DNA from: Labia minor
Lineage: Eukaryota; Arthropoda; Insecta; Dermaptera; Spongiphoridae
DNA: 64,000 nucleotides
Direction: 5' to 3'
NCBI GenBank assembly: GCA_963082975.1
Contig: OY720345.1
Location: forward strand, 58,820,528-58,884,527
Below are positions 48,408 to 60,900 of the stretch, piece by piece (within the stretch, counting starts at the first letter, position 1; each line of letters starts with the position of its first letter). Both the position numbers and the translations under genes were made by a program. The notes below the pieces were generated by a model, which was not told the DNA's origin, did not search any database, and saw only the letters and a program-made list of their open reading frames with translations.

Positions 48408-48413
48408 CCAAAA

Positions 48414-48419
48414 AATAAA
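48414..48419 (+). terminator. Polyadenylation signal AATAAA after the short moody-like stop
   Basis: A perfect AATAAA lies seven bases after the stop codon. Such short spacing is unusual but allowed, and the motif occurs by chance often in DNA this rich in A+T. Confidence 0.25.
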
Positions 48420-48424
48420 TGTAA

Positions 48425-51200
48425 AACTGTTATTAGAATTACGGTATTCTCTGAACACTCCGAGCCCAAACAAGAAGAGTAGAAAGGTTTACTCTCCAAA
48501 TGTCAGCAATATTTCATTTTTCAAAGAGAAATTAAATATAAATTGATACTTTCTAAAAACATTCCTGATCTGGATGATCTGAAAACAAATATGAATCAAA
48601 TTCAATTTTTTAACTATATATTATTTGTTTATTTTTGTATAAAAATAATAAATTTTGGAGTTTTTTTCTTAAGAATTGTAAAATATATTGAAGATAAAAA
48701 GAGAGGAGATAACATAGATTACAAAGTTACCGTAGTTGTGAAAGCTTATATTTCAATCATTTTTTTTTTTAATTATTAATATTAATTTGGTGAATTTTCA
48801 CTTACTTATTGATCTGAATCTGATACAAAAATATTCTATTCAATGTATTTTTCAAAAACAACTTGACAAATTCATATTCATATCAATTTCATATTTCATT
48901 GTAAACATTTTCTCAACACACCATGGACAGATTTTATATTGAGCCAGGTTGAACTAGAGAGAGGCCTATGCCTCCACTCTATTTTACTAATCACAAATGA
49001 CGTCACAGCTGCCATATTGTGTATACCAAAACATTATATTTTCCATTGATCTTAATGTTAATATATCATCAAATTTCGGGCCTTTTTTTGTGGAAAATTA
49101 TGTGAGCAAAAATTTTCTCATGAAGAAAAAACTAAATTTTATTTTATTTCAACTGCACGCCCTTTTGATATGCATATATGTATAAAAACAATTAAATGAC
49201 GCGGCAATTCATAATGCTAAAGATTATTCAATTAAAAAAATAAATTATCATTATTTTAATGGAAAAAATATTACAAATAATAAAATATAAACAAAAAATA
49301 TAGTTATTAATGTATTTTTTTAATTACCAAAATTATTAATTTAAATAAATTGTTTTACATTATGCTGAAATCAGCAGACCGGCTCTAGGAATTGGAATTT
49401 TGTAACCTGTGAATATTGTAGGAATGGAATTTTCTTTTAATCGAACATATACCAGCGACGTTCTATCAAAACACTCTTCTTCAAAATTATCTGAGCAGAG
49501 TAAAGAATATTTTGATGGCTTCCAATCTTTCCTCCGGACGGCGCCTATCCATTTCTTCCTTAAATTGCTATCTTTTGGAATTCTGAAAGATGTGAAATAT
49601 TCAAAATTTCTATTCTATTCCTCAATTTTTTATTTAACCAAGAGATATTGAGGTACTACAAGAATTTGTTACAATTAAGAAAATTTTCTAGGTAGCTGTA
49701 TCCTTTCAGATGAAATTAGCTAAATAATCAAAAAAAAAGTTTTTTATGTATTATGTCTTATGTAAAATTCAATTTGGTACACACAATATGGCCCACAAAA
49801 ATTTCTCCCTACTTTTTTGAAGCCACCCACCACTTCTTAAAACAAGCGTTGTGGTCACTCCCTACCTCCCTGGTTTTTATTTAAATTCTCAATGATCAAG
49901 GCACAATATTGCTGACTTCTAATTATAAAAATTTCTACACTTGTCAAAATTTGTCTGAGATATTTATTAAAGAATTTTTATATGGATATTTCCTAAGGGA
50001 CACCAAAGGATTAAAGTGATGATCAAGACTGGCTTTTATTTATATATGTTTTTATTTATTAAGATAATTAGAAATTAACTTAGTAAGAAAAAGGAAATTC
50101 AAAAATCAAATGTTTTTTAAATATTGTATCTACATGGGAGTTTTTTGACATTCAAATTTGTTCCAAATATTAATATTACTGTATATATGTATATGATATA
50201 TGGCCAGTGTGATATTTAATTGCATGTCTTTCTTAAATTCATTTTTTCAATTAAAAAAAAAAAATTCTTAATTATTAAGAATTGTCTTCTAAAGAAAATT
50301 ATTTGCTCACTTATCACTGCCTAGAGCTGCCAAAGTGCCTAATACAGGTGAAGTTCACTTATAATTCCAATTCATTTAAATATACATATCTTTCTAATAT
50401 TATTTTATAAAAAAAAATTCTGAATTTACAATTTATCTATAGTATATTTTATACATATTCGGCAACAAAAATATTTTTTCTAAATTCGCACAACTCTTCT
50501 CTTTGGCACAGTGAGCAGATTTATTGTACTATCTTAAAGATTAAGATTAGCCATCATATTGAAATACTTCTACTTTTATATTATTAAAATATTTCAATTC
50601 TTAGAGGATAATGTTTTTATATTAAAATAAATCTTTTATTATATTTTTATAAAGACAGAATATTTTGATCTCCAAGTCTAGAAACAATAAAATTATACTA
50701 TGTAATTATTTTCATCATCACAATGACTGAGAAGAAGAAGAAGAAGAAGAAATACATATTATTAGGAATTCAGATTATAATTTTAAATACCAAAGAATTA
50801 ATTTCTATATGTTGGCTAATATCACTTAAATAATTTGTTTTTTTGTAAATAGATTGTTTTTTATCATAAGTCAATCATTGTATATTATTTATTAATATAT
50901 TAAAATAAAAAATAAAAAATAAAACTTGTAAATTGGACTAAGTCGATTCTTCAAATCGACCATAAAAGCAATTTCTTTCCCAATAAAAAGATCTCAATTT
51001 TTATTTGTTAATTAAATTTTTTTTAATAAAATTTTGTATATAAAAATAATTTATGATTACAAAAAATATTGTAATATTTTATTTATCATATTTATACATT
51101 TCTTTTCCAAATAAAACTCATTTTTTTGAAACTCTTTATATTATCATATATTTAGGCATAGCTAGGTATTCATTTATTAATTAAATATCGTCTAAATATA
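48425..51200. other. Intergenic or 3' UTR sequence after the moody-like gene
   Basis: Apart from the candidate exon at 49422, I see no gene. TGACGTCA at 48998 is a perfect CRE-type octamer. A (GAA)n run lies at 50732-50751. Confidence 0.35.
49422..49651 (+). CDS. Candidate alternative 3' exon for the moody-like C-tail
   Basis: The acceptor TATTGTAG is followed by an open frame that joins in phase to the internal donor at 48388. The added tail would begin GMEFSFNRTYTSDVLSKHS. It is Ser/Lys-rich at first, becomes hydrophobic and AT-biased after about 45 codons, and stops at 49651. Drosophila moody is known to make two isoforms that differ in the C-tail. The pyrimidine tract before the acceptor is weak, so this is a proposal and not an established exon. 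Confidence 0.35.
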
Positions 51201-51415
51201 TATCAGAGGTTCCCAAACTTTTTTTGTGTCGTAGACCCCTTGCCATGTTTTTCGGCTTTGGGTACAGCCCCTACTTACCTGATATTGATTTTTTGATAAT
51301 TTCTAATCTTATTGAAGTTTAGTGTTAAAAACTTAAAGAAAATACATATATACATTTAGTAATTGAATTTAAATTGAAACTACTCAAAATAAAATTTTGT
51401 ATCTGTTATATAAAA

Positions 51416-51557
51416 CAGAGGTGGGCACAATTGGTGATACTTAGAGCCATATTGAAAAATCTAAAATGTATAAGAGACCAATCGGAAAAAAAATTTTACT
51501 TTTTTTTTTAATTGAACCACAATAGACTCAAAAAGAGCCTCGGTTTGGCCACCTTTG
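51416..51557. mobile_element. hAT MITE (CAGAGGTGGGC family) nested in the element above
   Basis: Ends CAGAGGTGGGCACAA and TTTGGCCACCTTTG are inverted. The interior has AGAGCCATATTGAAAAATC (shared core). The flanks are AT-rich and a clean target duplication is not visible. Confidence 0.65.
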
Positions 51558-51577
51558 TATTATAAGATAGTATAATG

Positions 51578-51814
51578 CAGTGGTTCTCATCCCTTTTGGC
51601 CCACTTCGTAAGGCCGGCTTCATAATTCGCCCCTCTATAAATTTTAACAGATAAAAATTCAAAATCATCTTACCTTTTTTTTTTGTTTTTTTTAGAACCA
51701 TATTGAAAAAATCGGAAAAAGCCTGTTCGCAAAATCATTTTACCTTTTTTTTTAAAGAGTTGAAAATGATTTCGCCCCCTTTAAGATGCCGATCGCCCAG
51801 GTTGAGAATCACTA
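51578..51814. mobile_element. hAT MITE (CAGTGGTTCTCA family) nested, TSD GTATAATG/GTATAAAG
   Basis: Ends CAGTGGTTCTCATCC and GGTTGAGAATCACTA are inverted. Flanking octamers match at 7 of 8 bases. The interior holds AGAACCATATTGAAAAAATC and CATTTTACCTTTTTTT (shared core). Confidence 0.8.
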
Positions 51815-53659
51815 GTATAAAGTAAGTAAATAGGTACTATCAGTGTATGTTGAGATCCACTATCGTGGACCCCTATTTTCACTTTATGAAAGCCGAAATT
51901 TTTTTTCACTGACGTAGACCCCTTGCTGGTTGTCATGGGGGTCGATATAGACCACTTGGGGAATCACTGGTCTAAATTAACAATGAATCGGAATCTATAT
52001 ATTTTCATTTTTTTTTTAGCATGGCAAATTAATTTATAGCGACAGATATTTACTATGAAAGTAATAATAAGTATAATTCCAAATGATATTTCATTAATTA
52101 TAACTATATCAAATATTGGGGTATTACACAAAATTAAGTGAACAGATTATGAATATTTTAGGCCTCTACTCAGAGTCCTAACTTTCCACTAGGCTCTAGG
52201 TTCTAGAAAAGGGCCCATTAATAAATTAATGATACAGAATTTCAAAAAGAGGCTACTACAATCCCCTCCCCCTACGTAGATAGGACAACAGCTAGGCCAG
52301 AAATGACGAGAAGGTGGTGTGCTAAACACTCCACACAATTCTACAGACAATACCAGAGAAAATTTCCAATCAACTCAGGCGCAACCAGGATTTGATCCTG
52401 GGGGGGGGGGGGGGTTTGACTAGCCGCTCCACCTTCTTATGGCGGGGTCCCCCCCGGGCTCTCTCAAAGACAAATTTTCATTGAGATTTTTTTTTTATAT
52501 TAAATATTTAAAAAAGTTGTAAATGGAACACTGATTTTAGAAAATCTGGCAAAAAAATTTAATTTTGTATTTTATTTACTCGTATTCAGTTTTAGAAAGA
52601 AAATATTTTTTTCCAGCTATAAGTAAATCATTTTAGCTTGTCGGATGGTCGGAAAATTTTGAAAATTTTTGCTCCGAGATTTTTCGAGATTTCCACTTTT
52701 CAGACGGTTCTGAATCCAAAACTGCAAAAAAAAAATTTTTGAACCGGCCGATTACGTCTAAACAAAATGAGATATTGTCTTGAAATTTGATATTTAGATG
52801 TTTTTTTTGGGAATGAATGGCGGGGATTGGATTGTTTTTGGACAAGATCGGACCATAAGTAAGGGTAGTTTAAAGAGGTGTCAAAGCACATTTTATAGAT
52901 TTTCTCAATAAATACCGATTTTTATGAGAATTATACTATCGTATTAAATTTATAGGGAATCGAATTTACTAAAAGTTTCATTATATTCATTTTTACCTAA
53001 ACTTAATTATAAGAGTTATCTATATCTATATATTTAATACGACAGTGTCCGTTCGTACGCAAAAAACTCCAGATCCTAAAATACAAGGAGTAAGGTAACC
53101 AAGGTGAAGGGTACCTCAAATGATGAAAAATAAAAAAGATATTAGAATCTTAGGTAACTCCTGAGCTGAGCTGCGGGTGTTCCATTTTCCAGAAATATAT
53201 ATAAAGGAGAGTGTTTGTATGTATGTATGTAATTTGTTTACTTTTTTGCTGTCATAGAAACAGATATATATATATAATTAGAACCTCTCTCTCTCCCTCT
53301 ATTTAGAATTTTAAAAAATGGAGTGTTCTAGCCAGGTAAATGAATTGGACTGGACGAGGAGACATGTGATTAGAGAAATTTGGGAAAAATCAACCGAAAT
53401 GTAATTAAACAAAAAAATTCAAGAATTATGCTACGGATACGACTTACATACAATTAACATACAAAATGTAGAATTTGAAAAAGTATAAATATTTAAATAA
53501 TTAAGATCTCTAATCACGAAGGATAATAATATTCGAGAAGAATTTAAATCGACGTGTAATTGAGTAACGCCTGTTATTATGCAGTAAAGGGGCTTATTTC
53601 ATCAAAGAGGATCAAAATTAAAATATATAAAACAATTATTTTTCATGTTGATCGATGAC

Positions 53660-53846
53660 TAGGGTGACCATATTTCGAAAACACCAAACCGGGACAAACG
53701 GTATACCTTTTTTTTAGAACTAAATTGAAAAAATTTTGAAAAACAAAATTACGAAATGTCCTAAATATTGAAAAAGCGGGACAGTAGGCTGTCCCGAAGA
53801 CATTTTTGGGACAGAGCACCTAAAGACGGGACGTTTGGTCACCCTA
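53660..53846. mobile_element. MITE with TAGGGTGACC ends, TSD TCGATGAC/TTGATGAC
   Basis: Ends TAGGGTGACCATATTTCG and TTTGGTCACCCTA are inverted. Octamers differ at one base. The interior includes GGACAGTAGGCTGTCC, a perfect palindrome around AGGCT, and the core-like GAACTAAATTGAAAAAATTT. The same family occurs at 59017 in opposite orientation. Confidence 0.82.
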
Positions 53847-53915
53847 TTGATGACACTGGGAGACGAGAGTAGATTTAGAGTATTTGTGAAAAATGAAAAA
53901 ATGTTTTTAGTGATT

Positions 53916-54556
53916 TTTACCGACCGACGATAGTAAGGGAGGTATTGTTTTCACACCAAATTTCACATGTGGAGATTTTTACATATCTCCACGAATCATT
54001 CATTTTCTAAACAGAAAAAAGTATTTTTAGCATGATGGCTGTCCGTCTGTCCGTCCGTCTCTCCGTCCGTATAGATGTGTACAGCCTGAACGGTTCAACC
54101 GATTTTGATGAAATTTGGTATATTTACTTAATGCATCAGTGGGATGAATTGATCAACTTTTGGTGCAATTCCAGAAACCGGAAGTGGTAGTATTAGCGAT
54201 CGACGATAGGAAGGAAAGGGTTATTTTCACACCAAAGGAGATTTTTTTATATATCACCACGAATCATGCATTTTGTATTGGTTTTATCCTCGGAAAAAAA
54301 TCATATTTATTAGTTTTTTCTTGATTTAAAATTATATGACGTCATCCAGCCATGCATGACGTCACAGCCTGGTCTTGCATATATATTATAAATAAAATAA
54401 AATTAAAAATGTTTATATTTATTATTTATGTATCCATATCTGTTTTTTATTACATTAATAGATATATGAAAATTATTTGAAATTGTTTCTGTAGCTGGAA
54501 ATTAATTTATTCCAAACCGTCGGTCGGTTCGGACCTGGCCACAGGTCAACTTATTT
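53916..54556. repeat. Family B interspersed repeat, copy B3
   Basis: TTTACCGACCGACGATAGTA through TCACATGTGGAGATTTTTAC, (GTCC)n, GTTCAACCGATTTTGATGAA, two TGACGTCA octamers (54337-54355), then GGACCTGGCCACAGGTCAAC-TT. Nearly identical to B4 over long stretches, so it is young. Confidence 0.85.
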
Positions 54557-55099
54557 TTCTTTTAGGGATTTTTTCAGTCAGCGATATTTTTATTTAGGGA
54601 TTTTCGGTTTTAGGGATTTTTACCCGTTTCCATTTTGAAAAAAATAGTCTTCGCTTCATAATTTTTATGAAATTAGCAATTAATGTATTATTAATAAAAA
54701 ATATTTAGAATTTGAGTAATATTTTTATTTATATTATATTTAAATAATAGTCAAATTGGAAAATTTCACAATCATCTAGTAATCTTATATTAAGTCTTGT
54801 TTTTTATGATTTAGGAGAAATAATAAAATAATTTTTTATTTCTTATATTTAATTCTGTACGAAAAAATAAGCAATTTTTATTTTTGTTAAAATTTTTTTA
54901 AAATAAAATAAACTTACTTATTATACACTAAGTTATACTTTAAGAATTATTTTTTTTTAAATAAAAAGGATTATATTTTTTCTTTTCTATTTGTAATATA
55001 GTACATAATATACAGCAATTTGTATTTTTTTCTCTCCTGGGGGGGGGGGGTTAACCCCCAAACCCCCCCTGGTTGCGCCACTGAATCAACTCCTTACTC

Positions 55100-55500
55100 T
55101 TCCTTTATTACCTTGCAGACAAATTTGAATCATAAGTACTAGTTTTTTGGGAATTCCCATTAAGATCAAATTTTGAAAGTTTTTCCACGTCTATTGAGTC
55201 ATATGCTTTTCGAAAGTCTACAAAAAATTGGTGAACAAGAATATCTAATATCTAATATCTGCCTTAATGAAAATATCGGATCTCAAGTTGATCGATTTGG
55301 CTTGAACCCGCATTGATATTTCCTCTTCATATGATCTTAATTTATTTGAAAAATTCGAGAGAATCTTATACGATGTCGTCAAAAGAGATATTCCCCTATT
55401 TCCATTCTTAAAAGGTGGGATAATAACTGACTCCTGCTATTTTAAAGGAATCTTTTCCTTATGCCAGGTCGAAAGATTAATAAATAGTTTTCGTAATTTG
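55100..55500 (-). pseudogene. LINE reverse-transcriptase fragment (5' part)
   Basis: The minus strand reads PLKXQESVIIPPFKNGN, then a GISLLTTSYKILSNF-like segment, and an FVDFRKAYDS-like segment in another frame (TATGCTTTTCGAAAGTCTAC on plus). This order (PIFKKG, N-Y-R-x-I-x-L, DFKKAYDS) is RT motifs 1-3 of the same LINE type as 38300-38560, which shares AGTTGATCGATTTGGCTTGA. Confidence 0.7.
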
Positions 55501-55819
55501 ATTCTAAAATATTATTAAAATAATTATTTTAAATTTTACCTCGAAATTAAATAAAAAATATTAATACTATATCAATTAAAAAGAATGACGAGGAAAATTT
55601 CAATATAAATGACGTCATTTAAATCTACTTTTTTAAAATAAGAAAATACTAATAAAGTTGATTTTTCTCGAGGCAGAAACCAATACCAACCAGATCGATT
55701 TATCTTTATAAATATTATCTATGGTGAGAATTTCAAGAAAATCCTTAGAGCGGTTTAATATTTCAAAAATTTACAAATCTATATAAATACAATACTATAT
55801 ATATATGCATATAAATATA

Positions 55820-57465
55820 CAGAGGCGGATTATCCGTAAGGCAAACTAGGCACGTGCCTAGGGGCGTGTAGTTACAAGGGGCGCGCGAGCTCAGAATTTT
55901 TAAATAATAAAAAAAAAATAACATATCAACGATTAAGAACTAAATGCTGATTATATTCTAAATCTATAATAGATTATATTACACAAGCATCTATATAATC
56001 GATGCAATATTGCGCGTTTGTTGTGTCGTCGCGTCGTTCTCGAGCGTCGGACAGGGTCGAGGCGCTGCCAAGCCCGCTTTTTCGACAATTACTTAGTCGT
56101 AAAGCTCCCAGAGCTAAAAGCAATGTTTCAAAATTTAACATTGACTGTCATACCCATGGTCGTCAGTCAGTTAAGCGCGCTTCTATTGTTTACGTTCTCT
56201 CTGAGTATTTGTGTGTATCCATTACCTTTTAGAGTATTTCTCAAAGAATGAGTGAATTGGAAAAAAAAACATAGTGGTGCATCATATAAAAGGAAGGCTA
56301 AAGAAAAAGAAGAAAGACATCAAAATGTAATAAAGCACACGAAAAATATTGTGACATATTTTTCAAAACCAAAAAGTGATGATTCGGAATTGTCTAACGC
56401 AATTGTGCACAGTGTGTCTATAACCGACCCTGTTCAAAGCGAAACTCCTAATAGTTCTAGACAGCCACAAGATTTGTTCGTGACCACGCCGTCTACTTCG
56501 TCAGCAGTAGTTGTTGTTCAGCAGTCACAAAATACAATAATTATCGTGGATTGTGACCCAGCCAAGTAGAGTATTAATAACGAAATACAAGAATATATTG
56601 CACTAAATGGTTTCAATCAAAATATAAACGTAGATTATACATTGAGTAAGAGAATATATGAAGATAGTCTTACGTTTTTTGACAAAAACAATGTTTGAAC
56701 GGAAATTGTTAAATAGAGAAAAACGTCCAAAAAAAATGGCTTATTTACTCTCCAAGCACAGGGAAATTTTTTTGTGGACCTTGTTTATTATTCGGTGGAG
56801 GAACTAGCTTTGGAAAACAAGATGTAGGTTTCAATGATTGGAAGAACGCGTCGATTCGGTTAGAAAGCCATGAAAACTCATGTGAACATAAAACATGTGT
56901 TTTGGCTTTGCAACGTAGATCTGACATTGTCGGTAGTGTCGATCATGAGCTCGTCGCTCAATTTCAAGAAGAGCTAACTTATTGGTGTGAAGTTTTGAAA
57001 CGGGTGGTGGCGACTGTGTAAAATCTTTAGCATTGCGTGGATTATCTTTTAGGGGGCATGAAGAAAAACTTGGGTCTTTTCATAACGGAAATTATTTAAT
57101 GACGTTGGAACTCATAGCGGAGTTTGATCCGTTTTTAAGTAAAATATTGCTCAATATGGCGGCAAAGGAAAGGGATGTACCAATTACTTGAGTTCTACAA
57201 TATGTGACGAATTTATTGAGTTGATGGCAAACAAAATTTGATCCCTCTTGATTTCTTCTCAGTTATAATGTCAAATTTCATTCGCGCATTAGCGTAAGTA
57301 CAGGGGTCCTGGTCTACTAAAGTCTAGGGTTTGATGATACAACGTCATCGTAATTGCAAAAACAACTAGTTACAATTTATAGTATTATGATGGCCATTTA
57401 TGGCCGATACAGGGGCGCCGATAAAGTGATTGCCTAGGGCGCTCTAGACATTTAATCCGCCTCTG
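55820..57465 (+). mobile_element. hAT element with decayed ZMYM1-like transposase, TSD TAAATATA
   Basis: Ends CAGAGGCGGATTATC and TTTAATCCGCCTCTG are inverted. TAAATATA flanks both sides perfectly (55812-55819, 57466-57473). Inside, on plus: KKHSGASYKRKAKEKEERHQ (N-terminal motif of ZMYM1/hAT proteins, 56255-56315), a TTF-type zinc-finger region (KKMAYLLSKHREIF) and LALRGLSFRGHEEKLGSFHN with NYLSSTICDEFIELM at 57030-57230. Frameshifts and missing sequence, including the hAT dimerisation end, make it inactive. Confidence 0.85.
56255..57235 (+). pseudogene. Broken ZMYM1-like hAT transposase
   Basis: The open part starts inside WKKKHSGASYKRKAKEKEE and stops at 56569 after ~105 codons (acidic, Ser/Thr-rich linker). 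Further pieces appear in other frames up to FIELMANK at 57233. About a third of a normal-length protein of this group can be read. Confidence 0.7.
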
Positions 57466-57702
57466 TAAATATATATACAATTTTTGCTAGTATGATAAGT
57501 TGAATAATTATTAAGTTAAAATAATTTGTAATTGAAATTAGTTAAGTCTATATATAAACTTAAAATATATACAAATTGATAATATTAATTTAAATATATT
57601 TATTTTTATACTTTCTTCGCTTTTCAATTGGTTTTCACACAAACAATCCTATACAAAAAATAGACAGCAAGTAGATTTAAAGATTTATTTTAATATTGAA
57701 TA

Positions 57703-57708
57703 TTTATT
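57703..57708 (-). terminator. Polyadenylation signal of the secreted-protein gene
   Basis: AATAAA on the minus strand, within the sequence CAATAAATATTC, lies 55-60 bases after the stop codon. That is a normal distance. Confidence 0.45.
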
Positions 57709-57762
57709 GATTGTTACATGAGTATATTACAACACAAGAGGGAACAATAACAAAATTTAATT

Positions 57763-57909
57763 TTAAGAAAATACAATTTTGCATTGGAAACAAAAATCTG
57801 GTTTATTATCTACCAAAGCAATTATAAGTATTTTCCAAATTCCCCGTAAAAACGGATATTTAGCTAATTTTTTAGTACTGAATCTTGCATTATTTATACG
57901 GATTACCCC
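57763..57909 (-). CDS. Secreted protein exon 4 (terminal)
   Basis: The acceptor CTATTTTCAG opens GVIRINNARFSTKK. RGIWKILIIALVDNK follows, the exon closes with two cysteines (DFCFQCKIVFS), and TAA is at 57765-57763. An AATAAA lies about 55 bases further on. Confidence 0.7.
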   Translation of the reverse strand, partial: GVIRINNARFSTKKLAKYPFLRGIWKILIIALVDNKPDFCFQCKIVFS

Positions 57910-60900
57910 CTGAAAATAGAAAAAAATAATATATAATTAAAATTATCTAATTATTGTATGTTTTTAAATAAGTATTCAAATATAATCATGTAAATTTATA
58001 AAATCCTTTCTAAAGGGTGATTTTTCTTTCAAGAGTAAAGTTTTTGAAAAAAGGTTCGTGGCACTGGTTGGTAATGGCGTACAAACGTTAAAGTGAAAAG
58101 TTTTCAGCATACTCTGACATTTCATCATGGAAAGACTTACAAACATCATCGGTCCATTTTTCTTCAAAGAAGACCTCCACGGTCAACAGTGAACGATTTC
58201 GAGCCATGATACGCAACTTTTTTTTTGCCCCAGCTGGCCGAGTTGAACTTGGTTGACATGTGGTTTCATCAAGACATGCTACACAGCTCGTGAAACAATG
58301 AACATGTTGAAGGATGAATTTGAAGAGCAGCTTTCGAAATGGTCCTGTGAATTGACCGCCAAGATCATGCAATATGACGCCTCTTGATTATTTCTTGTGG
58401 GGTTATGTAAAGTGGTTAGTGTATATATATATATATGTGGACAAGTCGAACACGATAGAAGCCTTACAGGATAACATAACACGCGTAAATCGTGGAATAC
58501 AGGCCGAAATGCTCAAAAAAGTGACACAAAATTGAACCTTCAGAATGAACCATTTGAAATGAAGCCACGAACAACATTTACATGAAGTTAACTTTAAAAT
58601 GTAAATGGCAAAGGCCAATTTATCAATTCCAATAAAAATTTTGAATATATGATGCAAATTGAGTGTTTTATTCGATTTTTTAAAAAACTACGCTTAAAAA
58701 ATCACCCATTATTCTTGTAGAGGTAAGTAAGAAGCCGTTTATTCATAAATCATATTATTAAGGAATATTCTGGCTATAGTGGGTACACTTAAAGTATTAT
58801 CATTTCTGGTTTCATTCTGATTAGTTTTCAGCATTGATATGGAATATGGAGAGTTAAGCCTCATTCTCACAAATCAACTTTTATTGATCAATTTTAGTTA
58901 TTCATTTAATATTGAATGAAACCCTAGTCAGAACTTTTATGTCAATAAAGCTGATCAACTTATTAGTATATCAAGGAAAGCTTGAATAAATCTAACTTTT
59001 TCCGTTCATGTATAAGTAGGGTGACCAAAAGTCCCGTTTTTCCGGGATTGTCCCGTTTTTAGGTGCTCTGTCCCGGCGTCCCGAAAAAAGTCTTCGGGAC
59101 AGCCTATTGTCCCGTTTTTTTTTAATATTTAGTATATATCGTACTTTATTCAAAATTTTTTCAATTTGCTTCCAAAAAAAAGGTAAACCGTTTGTCCCGG
59201 TTTGGTGTTTTCGAAATGGTCACCCTATGTATAAGTCACGTTCGAGTTGAACCTCGTCTGAACATGAATCCGTATAATGTTCAAAAAAGTGAAGCCGGTA
59301 CAGAGGATATATATGTGTCTAACCACTTCGAGCATCTCAAAGTAATTGAAAATAGAAAAATATAATATGTATTTAAAATTATCTAATTATTGTATATTTT
59401 TAATTTCATTTTAAATAAATATTCAAATATAATTATGTAAATTTATAAAGTGCTTTCTATTTGTAAAATTTCTAGTAGTGTTACGGAACGCAGAAGTTAT
59501 TAGGTATTGTGGGCACACTTGAAGTATTGTCATTTCTTATTTCATTCACTTTTTTCTAATATGTCCTCCAAATTCTAGATCTCAAGGTAGATTCATGGAC
59601 AGGTCTATATGTGATTAGGAACAAATATTGATTAAAATCACGTTAATGTTTTGATACTTCATTCACACTTAAAGCACTTTTATTTAACATTTTATTTCGT
59701 CTTTTACTCATTAGAAATGTTTAGGTACTTTTTCTAATGATGCTTGAACACGGAAATATCCATCGCATGTTCTATTTTGTAACACTTTATTTCATTTGTG
59801 GTTTATTTGCTTGTATCGTCCTAATTTTCTAGCTTTCTTATTAATCACTAGTTTTTCAAAATCAAATGAATTACATTGTTCTAATAAATATTAATTTCTG
59901 ATATATAAGAACTACTTCCCAATTGATTTTTTTTTTTGTTTAAGTTTTCATGTATGCATAACAATCAATGCAAGTTACATTTCTTGAGACAATAACTCAT
60001 TAATTCTCCAACACCACATCATCATCAACCACTGTAAGGAATATATTTTCTCTTACTAAATTCATATAGCAAATTAAAATAATCCTAACATGTTCATTTC
60101 AAAATTATTCATAAACTTACTTTTTGGACAGGAAAAACAAGCTTAAGATCTTGTAGGAAAGTACTCCAAATTCCATCATTTTTTTCCATTTCTGCTTTAA
60201 TATCTTTTAACGTTTCTTCAATTATAAATGAGCATCGGTTAAAAAGTCGAGTAGAGCATTTCCATACTTTATATTTGAACTAAAAATGCACAAAACAAAT
60301 AAATATTTATCTAGATATACTACATGGGCTGAGAAGTCCCGGGATTTTTCAATAGGTGACGCCACTAGAAAATGAATGTCTTGATTAAACATTGTTCTCG
60401 AAGGAGCAGATGTGGGATAACATTCCTGCAACCACTGCAATGATTGTTCATAAGTTTTTCCCATTAAAAAACAATATTTAATCAAGACGCGATATTCAGA
60501 TTTTTTCATTTTTCTTATGAAGGCGAAAGTAGCGTCACTCAAACATCTGTAGCTTGTAAACGAATGGACGAAATGTCATGATTAGGGACACGATATCGAA
60601 AGGCTAAGTATCGATTCTTCGATAGTTTCGGACTCCAAAGTATCGATACTTTAGTATCGGTATATTTTTCCCGCCACTTTATGACTTGTCCCTAGGTGGG
60701 GGGCTTGGTGAGTTTTTTAAATGTATTTTTATTTAGAAGGAATAATTGGAATGAAAAAAAAAAATTTTGAAAATCCCAGTTAAATGAAAAATTATTTATT
60801 TAGAGGTAAAACTGACATTTCATAAAAAAAATTTTATTTTTTTCATATTTTTGCTGAAACGTTGGTTTTATCTCCAAAAAAATTATTTTTCATTTAACTG

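Larger units (their letters stand above)
51205..51974. mobile_element. hAT element (CAGAGGTTCCC family) carrying two younger MITEs
   Basis: The ends CAGAGGTTCCCAAACTT and AAGTGG...ATTCCCC (reverse complement begins CAGTGATTCCCCAAG) are inverted. GTCTAAAT follows the right end, and the same octamer lies six bases (ATATAT) before the left end. Sequence next to each end matches the fragment at 28077-28384 (GTAGACCCCTTGCCATGTTT). Non-coding. Confidence 0.7.
52376..55083. mobile_element. 2.7-kb hAT element with TSD AATCAACT, carrying other repeats
   Basis: The left end CAGGCGCAACCAGG and the right end CCTGGTTGCGCCACTG are inverted; the left has lost two bases. AATCAACT lies immediately outside both (52368-52375 and 55084-55091). 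G-runs just inside each end are also inverted. A TAGGGTGACC MITE and a family B repeat lie inside. No transposase is recognisable in the remaining ~1.9 kb. Confidence 0.82.

Noticed and set aside
52633-52891. Two overlapping minus ORFs
   Set aside because: Inside a hAT element, no transposase motif in either frame.
58088-58657. Minus ORFs of 67-94 codons
   Set aside because: Antisense to a mariner transposase relic on the plus strand.
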